DNA of 57,813 bases from contig JAFDXI010000105.1 in the NCBI GenBank assembly GCA_018268035.1, positions 1-57,813 of the forward strand, in the 5' to 3' direction. Below the pieces are notes generated by a model. It did not search any database and was not told the origin of the DNA. It worked only from the letters and a program-made list of their open reading frames with translations. The translations under genes and the position numbers were made by a program. Below are positions 51,538-57,813 of the stretch, piece by piece. The stretch is from Bacteroidota bacterium (GTDB lineage Bacteria > Bacteroidota > Bacteroidia > Chitinophagales > Chitinophagaceae). How positions within the stretch are numbered: position 1 is the first letter of the stretch; each line of letters opens with the position of its first letter.

Positions 51538-52395
51538 ATGAATACAATGGTGAAGCTGATTGAATGCCCAAGAGATGCAATGCAAGGGTGGCCAAATTTT
51601 ATTCCCACAGAAAAAAAAATCAGTTACCTCAACAGCTTACTAAAAGTTGGATTTGACACAATTGATTTTGGTAGTTTTGTTTCTCCCAAAGCCATTCCCC
51701 AAATGGCAGATACAAAAGATGTAATCCGGCAATTAAAAGTTAATGAAAGCAAATCAAAATTATTGGCAATAATAGCTAATGAAAGAGGCACTGCAGATGC
51801 TGTTCAATATGATGAAATAACATACCTCGGTTTCCCTTTTTCCATTTCAGAAACATTCCAGCAAAGAAACACCAACAGCAGTATCGAAGAAAGCATGCGA
51901 AGAGTTGATGCTATTCAATCTCTTTGCATTCAACATAAAAAAATTTTGGTCGTTTACCTTAGTATGGCATTTGGCAATCCTTATGGTGATACCTATAATG
52001 AAGATGTTTTATTGCATTGGGCAGCAGAAATGGCCAACAGGAATATCACGATAATTTCACTCGCCGATACTGTTGGTGTAGCAGCGCCTGCACAGGTTTC
52101 ATTGGCCTGTAACACTTTGATCCATCAATATCCTTCCATAGAAATCGGAGTACATCTTCATTCAGACTATCACAACAGAAAAAAAAAATTGGATGCTGCG
52201 TTTCAAGAAAATTGCATCCGGTTTGATGGTGCTTTAAAAGGAATAGGTGGTTGTCCAATGGCACAAAATAATCTGGTTGGAAATATGGATACAATTTTCA
52301 TGATTGATTATTTCAGGAACAAAAATGTTTCTTTAAATATTGACGAAAATGCTTTGCAGGAAAGCTTAATTATTGCTAATGAAATTTTTATTTAA
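51538..52395 (+). CDS. Hydroxymethylglutaryl-CoA lyase
   Basis: This 285-residue TIM-barrel enzyme splits HMG-CoA to acetyl-CoA and acetoacetate, the last step of leucine breakdown. IECPRDAMQGWPNFIPTEKKI is the N-terminal active-site stretch. ISLADTVGVAAP and VHLHSDYHNR carry metal and base residues. The catalytic cysteine is C239 in GGCPMAQNNLVGN. It is slightly shorter than the usual 300 residues. The start ATG at 51538 gives MNTMVK; an ATG three codons later is equally possible. GSCFA follows three bases after its stop. Confidence 0.92.
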   Translation: MNTMVKLIECPRDAMQGWPNFIPTEKKISYLNSLLKVGFDTIDFGSFVSPKAIPQMADTKDVIRQLKVNESKSKLLAIIANERGTADAVQYDEITYLGFPFSISETFQQRNTNSSIEESMRRVDAIQSLCIQHKKILVVYLSMAFGNPYGDTYNEDVLLHWAAEMANRNITIISLADTVGVAAPAQVSLACNTLIHQYPSIEIGVHLHSDYHNRKKKLDAAFQENCIRFDGALKGIGGCPMAQNNLVGNMDTIFMIDYFRNKNVSLNIDENALQESLIIANEIFI

Positions 52396-52398
52396 GGT

Positions 52399-53409
52399 AT
52401 GCAGTTCTTTGCTTCAATAAATATTAAACCTTTAGAATATCCTATTACTTACCAAGATAAGATATTGCTTATCGGCTCTTGTTTTACAGAACATATTGGG
52501 AATTTTTTGCTGGAACATAAATTTAATATCAACCAAAACCCTAACGGCATTTTATTTGACTCACAAAGTGTTGCTTCCAGCCTCGTATCTTATATTCAAA
52601 ATAAAAAATATTCAAATGCTGATTTATTCTTTTTAAATGAGGCATGGAATAGCTGGCAACACCATAGCAGGTTTTCTAACCCTGATAAAAATGTAGTACT
52701 TCAGGCAATCAATCAAAGTCAGGAGCAGGCACATCATTTTATAAGAAATGCAGACTGGCTGATCATCACTTTAGGCTCTGCATTTTCTTATAAACTGGTA
52801 CAGGGTTCTTCTCTATTAACAGGAAGAGGCAATGAATATGGAGTTGCAAATTGTCATAAAGCACCGGCGCAGAATTTCATTAAACACCTAAATAGTATTG
52901 AAGAAATTGTAACTGCTTTTGATAACACAATTTACAGGCTATTTCATTTTAATAAGAAACTGAAAATTATTTTTACCATAAGCCCTGTAAGGCATTTGCG
53001 TGATGGCGTTGTTGATAATAACAGGAGCAAAGCGAGGCTGATTGAAGCAGTACATCATTTGGTCAATAAGTTTGACAGGCTTTTTTATTTCCCTTCTTAT
53101 GAATTAGTAATTGATGTATTGAGGGATTATCGTTTTTTCGATATTGACCTGGCGCATCCCAATTATGCAGCTACTCAATTTGTATTGGAAAAATTTACCG
53201 ACTATGCTTTTGATAGTACCACTAAAACATTACTGGAAGAAATAAAGAAAATTGTTATTGCCAAAAAACATAAACCTTTTAATCCGGATTCTGTTTTGCA
53301 TAAAAAATTCATGCAACAATATTTAGAAAAATCAAAACTTCTCTTTGCATCTAACCCATCATTGAATCTTGAAGAAGAAATTAAATATTTTTTAGGCGGT
53401 AAAGAATAG
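52399..53409 (+). CDS. GSCFA domain-containing protein
   Basis: This 336-residue protein carries the GSCFA signature itself, LLIGSCFTEHIGNFL, at about residues 24-38. A further family element is LIITLGSAFSYK and the TISPVRHLRDGVVDNNRSKA stretch. The domain is an SGNH/GDSL-like hydrolase fold; the serine in GSCFT (S27) is the expected nucleophile and H223 or its region the likely base. Some family members are linked to carbohydrate or cell-surface acylation. It is cotranscribed with the HMG-CoA lyase gene, a gap of three bases, for no obvious metabolic reason. Confidence 0.9.
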   Translation: MQFFASINIKPLEYPITYQDKILLIGSCFTEHIGNFLLEHKFNINQNPNGILFDSQSVASSLVSYIQNKKYSNADLFFLNEAWNSWQHHSRFSNPDKNVVLQAINQSQEQAHHFIRNADWLIITLGSAFSYKLVQGSSLLTGRGNEYGVANCHKAPAQNFIKHLNSIEEIVTAFDNTIYRLFHFNKKLKIIFTISPVRHLRDGVVDNNRSKARLIEAVHHLVNKFDRLFYFPSYELVIDVLRDYRFFDIDLAHPNYAATQFVLEKFTDYAFDSTTKTLLEEIKKIVIAKKHKPFNPDSVLHKKFMQQYLEKSKLLFASNPSLNLEEEIKYFLGGKE

Positions 53410-53437
53410 ATGATAGGAACAGGAATGATTTTTTAAA

Positions 53438-54397
53438 TCATTCATTGGCTACGATGCCATGAAATGCCGAACGGATTGCTCCGCATACATCAGTATCAAT
53501 CATTTTTTCAGCAAGTGTAAGCATATTACAAAAAGCCACATCATTGCTGATACCATGACCAATGATCACAGGCTTTGCAACGCCAAGCACAGGGGTGCCA
53601 CCGTAATTTTCATAAGCAAAACGCTGCATAAATTCATCATTGTGCAGGTTACGGCTTTTTACAATATCATAAAACGATTCACCCAATTTTAATACTACAT
53701 TACCGGTAAAGCCATCGCAGACTGTTACATCGGGGCCGCCATTAAAAATATCCCTGCCTTCCACATTTCCCATAAAATTAATCTGCCGGTTTTCCTTTAA
53801 TAATGGATAAGTTTCTTTGGCAAGTGCATTACCTTTTCCTTCTTCTTCACCGATATTCAGCAATCCTACTTTTGCATCGTTTATACCTAAAATATTTTTT
53901 GCATACAAGCTGCCCAGTACAGCAAACTGATCAAGATGTTGTGGTTTGCAGTCAACATTCAATCCCACATCGAGCAGCAAACTTGTACTACCACCAACTT
54001 TAGGAATCATAGTAGCAATAGTTGGGCGCAGAACACCTTCGAGTGGTTTTAAAAAAAACATGGAGCCAACTAACATAGCTCCCGTATTACCTGCACTTAA
54101 AAAAGCATCAGCTTTTCCTGATGCCAGTAATTGAAACCCCCTGGAAATAGAGGAATCCGGTTTGTCTTTTAATGCTTTGGTTGGATGTTCATGATAACCG
54201 ATAACTTCTGTAGTATGAATAATTTTTACATGTTCTGTGGGCACAGCTTGGTCATGTATAAGCGATGCTATTTGTTGTTCATCACCAATACAAAAAACAG
54301 TTGCTTTATCGCCACTGTTTTGTAAAAATAATTTCAGGCCTTTAACGGCTTCAAGGGGAGCGTAATCGCCACCCATCATGTCAAGCGCAAGATTCAT
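53438..54397 (-). CDS. plsX: Phosphate acyltransferase PlsX
   Basis: From the ATG at 54397 this is a 319-residue enzyme that makes acyl-phosphate from acyl-ACP for the PlsX/PlsY phospholipid pathway. LALDMMGGDYAPLEAVKG is the invariant start. SAGNTGAMLVGSMFFLKPLEGVLRPTIATM, the LLNIGEEEGKGN stretch and VCDGFTGNVVLKLGES follow in the expected order. A TTG at 54409 gives four extra residues and is less likely. It is 17 bases downstream of rpmF. Confidence 0.96.
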   Translation of the reverse strand: MNLALDMMGGDYAPLEAVKGLKLFLQNSGDKATVFCIGDEQQIASLIHDQAVPTEHVKIIHTTEVIGYHEHPTKALKDKPDSSISRGFQLLASGKADAFLSAGNTGAMLVGSMFFLKPLEGVLRPTIATMIPKVGGSTSLLLDVGLNVDCKPQHLDQFAVLGSLYAKNILGINDAKVGLLNIGEEEGKGNALAKETYPLLKENRQINFMGNVEGRDIFNGGPDVTVCDGFTGNVVLKLGESFYDIVKSRNLHNDEFMQRFAYENYGGTPVLGVAKPVIIGHGISNDVAFCNMLTLAEKMIDTDVCGAIRSAFHGIVANE

Positions 54398-54414
54398 TGC
54401 TTCGAGCAAGTAAT

Positions 54415-54609
54415 TTATGCTTTCAGGGGAGCTTTTTCAGAAACAACCTTTCCTTTGTAGTAAAGTTTACCTTCACTAACATGTGCACGGTGGCGAACAT
54501 GCATTTCACCAGTAGCGCTATCTTTACTCAAGGTCACTTCTTCAGCCTTGTAATGTGTTCTCCTCTTTGCACCGCGCTGTTGTGAGTGCCTGCGTTTTGG
54601 ATTTGGCAT
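54415..54609 (-). CDS. rpmF: 50S ribosomal protein L32
   Basis: This 64-residue protein is L32. It begins MPNPKRRHSQQRGAKRRTHY, the usual start, and has the RHRAHVSEGKLYYKGKVV tail. The zinc-binding cysteines of some L32 versions are absent, so this is the zinc-free form. It sits between YceD and plsX in the standard order. Confidence 0.97.
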   Translation of the reverse strand: MPNPKRRHSQQRGAKRRTHYKAEEVTLSKDSATGEMHVRHRAHVSEGKLYYKGKVVSEKAPLKA

Positions 54610-54627
54610 AATTTTTAAATTTAATAC

Positions 54628-55170
54628 TTAGTTGAGATCTTTAAATTTTTTTAGAGCTTTCCACATTGGGTTAGACTCTTTGTTTTCAGGATGTTCATTA
54701 TTCGCCAATTTGGCCAGTACATCTTTGTTACACTGTGTGCCACCCATTTCATCTGGCGGGCAGGTCTTCTGCAATGGGATACTTAGATTTATAAATTCAA
54801 AAATCCAGTCTGCAAGATGGAGGTGGCTTTCTCCTTTGCTGATATAATAAACATCCGGGTCATCCTCCTGTTCATTCATTTCGTCCGGGTTATCCACCAG
54901 TTTAACCATCACCTTAAATTCGTCCCACAATTGAAGATTCAACGGATTGCCACATCTGTCACATGATACATCAACCGTTCCATCCACATCAAATTTCAAC
55001 AACATAAATCCATTTTTTTTGTCAAGCTCCAGCTTAACATTGGCCTTACAGTTGGTAAAATCCTGATCGCCATAATTGGTAAAGAACTTATCATCAATCG
55101 AATATTCGAAATGATGCAATCCCGTTTTCAGGCCTACAAACGGTATTTCAAACGCTCTTCTGAAATTCAT
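54628..55170 (-). CDS. DUF177 (YceD) family protein
   Basis: This 180-residue protein belongs to the YceD/DUF177 family, which is linked to 23S rRNA maturation and fatty-acid/plsX gene control in other bacteria. Two cysteine pairs, C70-x-x-C73 in CDRCG and C137/C147 in the TCPPDEMGGTQC region, suggest a zinc site. The DVYYISKGESHLHLADWIFEFINLSIPL segment is the family core. It heads the YceD-rpmF-plsX operon and has a full consensus promoter upstream. Confidence 0.92.
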   Translation of the reverse strand: MNFRRAFEIPFVGLKTGLHHFEYSIDDKFFTNYGDQDFTNCKANVKLELDKKNGFMLLKFDVDGTVDVSCDRCGNPLNLQLWDEFKVMVKLVDNPDEMNEQEDDPDVYYISKGESHLHLADWIFEFINLSIPLQKTCPPDEMGGTQCNKDVLAKLANNEHPENKESNPMWKALKKFKDLN

Positions 55171-55189
55171 TGCCTGAAATTTTGGGTTG

Positions 55190-55220
55190 CAAAGGTAACT
55201 GAAAAAATATAAAGCACAAA
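55190..55220 (-). promoter_or_regulatory. Consensus promoter of the YceD-rpmF-plsX operon
   Basis: On the minus strand TTTG (55220-55217) is followed after exactly 19 bases by TACCTTTG (55197-55190). It is a full match to the Bacteroidota -33/-7 consensus, 19 bases before the ATG at 55170. Confidence 0.75.
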
Positions 55221-55446
55221 GCTATCCATATTCTTTCACTAAAGTAGGCTAAAGTTTAGCATTAATGAAAGCTTTGGAGTGAAATGAAGAGTAATTTTTT
55301 AAAAAAATTATGATTGACTTTTTATACTGCTGCTAAAAGTTTCATCCTTTCACATTACCCTGCACACCTCCCATCTTTTACTACTTATTTATTAAAAAGT
55401 CTGGTTTGCATTCATCTTCTTGCTTATTTTGCCACAAATTTTTACG

Positions 55447-57489
55447 ATGCGCCAATCTTTTTTCTACAGTTTACTTTCTTTCTCATTGCTCAGTTTTTCC
55501 TGTAATACCAATAAGGAAAACTCATCCAAACTTGATGTTCTTGCCAAAGACATTGATTCTTCCGTTAAGCCCGGCGATGATTTTTTTGATTATGCCAACG
55601 GTAACTGGATTAAAAATAATCCAATCCCTGCTGATGAAAGCGGATGGGGGCTTTTCCAGATTATCCCTGATGAAAATCTGAAAAGACTTAGGGATATCAA
55701 TATTGAAGTTTCCAAATCATCGCACCCTGAAGGTAGTGCCGAGCAAAAAATCGGTGATTTCTGGAAAGCTGCGAATGACACTGATAAAATAGAAAAATCA
55801 GGCATACAACCTTTACAACCCTATCTTGCCAAAATTGATTCAATTCATGATATAGCTTCTTTACAAAACACAATGGCACAGCTTGATGTAATTGGAGTGG
55901 GCGGTGCAATTGCGATGTTTGTTGGACAGGATGCCAAAAATAGTTCTATTCAAAACCTGCAGCTATATCAAACTGGTCTGGGGCTTCCTGAAAGAGAATT
56001 TTATTTCAAACAGGACAGCACTTCAATAACCATTCGTAATGCTTATAAAAAAAATATCGCCTCTATACTAATGTTGCTTGGTGTGGATTCGATGAATGCA
56101 AGAAAATCTGCTGAAGATATACTTACACTTGAAACCGATTTAGCCAAAGCAAGCAGGAAGATTGAAGATCTGAGAGATCCTTATGCCAACTATAACAAAT
56201 ATGCAGTTAATAACCTAAACACTATTTCCCCAAAAATTAATTGGGTTCAATATATGCAGATAATCGGCATACAAAACCCGGAATCAGATACAATCATTGT
56301 GGGTCAGCCTGAATATTATAAAGAATTAGGGAATGCTTTTAGCTCTTTTCCTTTGGATACATGGAAAGCTTATTTAAAATACCGTTTAGCCAACGAATAT
56401 TCTGCTGCCCTGCCCGATATTTTTGGTGAAACAAATTTTGAGTTTGAAAAATTATTTTCAGGAGTAACTGAAAGAAGGGCGAGATGGAAGAGGATCCTCG
56501 GTTCCGAACAGGGCGCCATGGGCGAATTACTGGGTCAGATCTATGTAAAAAAATATTTTAATGATAAAGCAAAGGAACGTTATTCCCAACTTGTCGAAAA
56601 TGTACGAACAGCCCTTAAAAACAGGATTGAAAAATTAGACTGGATGAGTGACAGCACCAAACAAAAAGCACTTGCCAAACTTGCCAAAGTGAAAAAGAAA
56701 GTAGGATACCCTGATAAATGGAAAGATTTTTCTGCTTTAAAAATAACTCCTGATAATTATTTTCAGGATCTTGTCAATGCCAATATCTTCTGGCACAATT
56801 ATAACATCAATAAGCTGGGTAATCCTGTTGACAAAACAGAATGGGGTATGTTTCCTCAAACATATAACGCATATTATGACCCATCCAATAATGAAATTGT
56901 TTTACCTGCTGCCGCTTTTATAGTGCCCGGTTATAATGATGATGAGCTCGATGATGCAGTTGTGTATGGATATATGGCTGCTTCAACTATTGGCCATGAG
57001 TTAACTCATGGTTTTGATGATGAAGGCAGGCAGTATGATGGAGACGGAAACTTAAAAGGATGGTGGACACCTGAAGATTCGTCAAAATTTACAATGAGGG
57101 CAAATAAATTGGCCGACCAGTTTAGTAAATATGTGGTAGTTGATACATTTAAAATAAACGGCAAAGCAACATTAGGAGAAAACATTGCTGATCTTGGCGG
57201 TGTAGTATTAGGTTATGATGCATTTAAATTAACCGATGAATATAAGAAGGGAGAAAAAGTTGCTGGTTACACTCCATCTCAACGATTCTTTTTAGGTTAT
57301 GCTTTAAGTTGGTTAGAAGCAGAGCGCCCGCAAAGTTTACGCACCCAGGTCTTAACTGATGTGCATTCACCTGCAAAATTCAGGGTAAATGGGCCATTGG
57401 TAAATGTTGATGCTTTTTATGATGCTTTCAATATCAAACCCGGCGATAAAATGTATGTTCCTGACAGCAGCCGCGTCAGAATTTGGTAA
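55447..57489 (+). CDS. M13 family zinc metallopeptidase lipoprotein (PepO/neprilysin-like)
   Basis: From the ATG at 55447 this is a 680-residue lipoprotein with lipobox LSFSC. The M13 fold shows the DDFFDYANGNWIKNNPIP start and NNEIVLPAAAF. The zinc motif HELTH is at 517-521 (GHELTHGFDDEGRQYDGDGN), and the third ligand lies in ENIADLGGV about 60 residues on. C-terminal residues RVNGPLVNVDAFYDAFNIKPGD are also typical. It cuts short peptides in the periplasm or at the surface. A longer frame from 55420 would mask the lipoprotein signal. Confidence 0.95.
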   Translation: MRQSFFYSLLSFSLLSFSCNTNKENSSKLDVLAKDIDSSVKPGDDFFDYANGNWIKNNPIPADESGWGLFQIIPDENLKRLRDINIEVSKSSHPEGSAEQKIGDFWKAANDTDKIEKSGIQPLQPYLAKIDSIHDIASLQNTMAQLDVIGVGGAIAMFVGQDAKNSSIQNLQLYQTGLGLPEREFYFKQDSTSITIRNAYKKNIASILMLLGVDSMNARKSAEDILTLETDLAKASRKIEDLRDPYANYNKYAVNNLNTISPKINWVQYMQIIGIQNPESDTIIVGQPEYYKELGNAFSSFPLDTWKAYLKYRLANEYSAALPDIFGETNFEFEKLFSGVTERRARWKRILGSEQGAMGELLGQIYVKKYFNDKAKERYSQLVENVRTALKNRIEKLDWMSDSTKQKALAKLAKVKKKVGYPDKWKDFSALKITPDNYFQDLVNANIFWHNYNINKLGNPVDKTEWGMFPQTYNAYYDPSNNEIVLPAAAFIVPGYNDDELDDAVVYGYMAASTIGHELTHGFDDEGRQYDGDGNLKGWWTPEDSSKFTMRANKLADQFSKYVVVDTFKINGKATLGENIADLGGVVLGYDAFKLTDEYKKGEKVAGYTPSQRFFLGYALSWLEAERPQSLRTQVLTDVHSPAKFRVNGPLVNVDAFYDAFNIKPGDKMYVPDSSRVRIW

Positions 57490-57607
57490 ACGCTGCATTT
57501 CTGTCCGTGAATGAAGCAGCAGGAATAGTTGAAAAATTATCTTAACCGGTAATAAACCAATAGTCTGTCATTGCGTATTCATACAATGCGTTTTAAACCT
57601 TGAATTT

Positions 57608-57760
57608 ATGACCTTAGGAAACATGAAACCAGTAATTGAAGCAATATCAACAGCTTTTTGTACGCTTATTTATACCAAGAAACGAATAAAAAAGGAAAAC
57701 AAGCTTAAAGCGATTCATACCAGAACAACAACCATTGATGATAATTTTAAGAAAAGCTAA
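57608..57760 (+). CDS. Small hypothetical protein (50 residues)
   Basis: A 50-codon frame begins MTLGNMKPVIEAISTAF and ends with a basic tail (KKRIKKENKLKAIHTR then DDNFKKS). It has no known motif, only weak upstream signals, and no partner. It could be a genuine small protein or chance; the remaining DNA to the window end holds nothing else I can support. Confidence 0.3.
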   Translation: MTLGNMKPVIEAISTAFCTLIYTKKRIKKENKLKAIHTRTTTIDDNFKKS

Positions 57761-57813
57761 TACATTCCTTTAATTCTTTTTCCGAATAAGCAATATTGTA
57801 TTGTTTTAAAACA

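Noticed and set aside
53423-53443. Inverted repeat GAATGATTT/AAATCATTC as a terminator between the GSCFA and plsX genes
   Set aside because: It has a three-base loop, no T run and no GC-rich stem, and overlaps the plsX stop; too weak to annotate.

Overview
The window looks like chromosomal DNA from a Bacteroidota bacterium, most likely of the Chitinophagaceae type. The DNA is AT-rich and ribosome-binding sites are mostly weak. TAnnTTTG-type -7 boxes lie close to many start codons. A secreted M36 peptidase carries a type IX secretion sorting tail. Menaquinone synthesis uses the futalosine route (mqnE). Gene order is also typical of the phylum: bamD-rpoZ-coaBC-DUF4835-DUF4296, YceD-rpmF-plsX and MoxR-DUF58-DUF4350-DUF4129-SpoIIM/RDD. 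No insertion sequence, prophage, CRISPR array or rRNA was seen; the one stable RNA found is tmRNA.

Layout, left to right. 1-2.8 kb: the 5' part of a GNAT-fold acyltransferase-like gene, divergent from a stand-alone receiver protein, then thioredoxin and an Ldh-family dehydrogenase. 2.9-9.4 kb: a membrane cluster (DUF58, MoxR ATPase, DUF4350 lipoprotein, DUF4129, SpoIIM-like), divergent from an RDD membrane protein. 9.5-15.2 kb: a large secreted fungalysin-type protease, pheS, an Lgt-family protein and a TerB-like protein. 15.3-17.6 kb: a SatD/DUF3307 operon headed by a striking three-copy palindrome array, next to an EamA transporter. 17.8-22 kb: C1 peptidase, Crp/Fnr regulator, quinone oxidoreductase-like flavoprotein, mqnE and aroQ. 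22.1-28.9 kb: tmRNA, a membrane-anchored MutS-like ATPase, rseP, dxr and a GH3-family enzyme. 29-33.2 kb: ribosomal proteins L21 and L27, a tiny histone H1-like Lys/Ala repeat protein, a lipoprotein and an FtsX-type ABC exporter pair. 33.3-41.5 kb: altronate dehydratase, a YfhO-like membrane protein, a Tat-exported phospholipase C and a DUF2807 lipoprotein. 41.7-46.9 kb: guaA with a periplasmic binding protein, small conserved-looking genes, cmk and a LolA-like protein. 47.1-57.5 kb: envelope and core metabolism genes (bamD, rpoZ, coaBC, DUF4835, DUF4296, a beta-barrel, HMG-CoA lyase, GSCFA), the YceD-rpmF-plsX operon and an M13 peptidase.

Most genes are core functions: translation, isoprenoid, menaquinone, CoA, nucleotide and phospholipid synthesis, and outer-membrane biogenesis. 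The best candidate for something undescribed is the SatD-DUF3307 operon. The SatD protein keeps a pattern of residues reminiscent of class III nucleotide cyclases plus a C-terminal helix-turn-helix. Its promoter is overlaid by three 20-bp palindromes repeated at an exact 29-bp period. A second recurring signal is a set of genes (pheS, mqnE, satD, cmk) whose -7-like box ends exactly four bases before the ATG, which implies leaderless transcripts. All functional calls rest on motif recognition and remembered family knowledge; no database search was possible.
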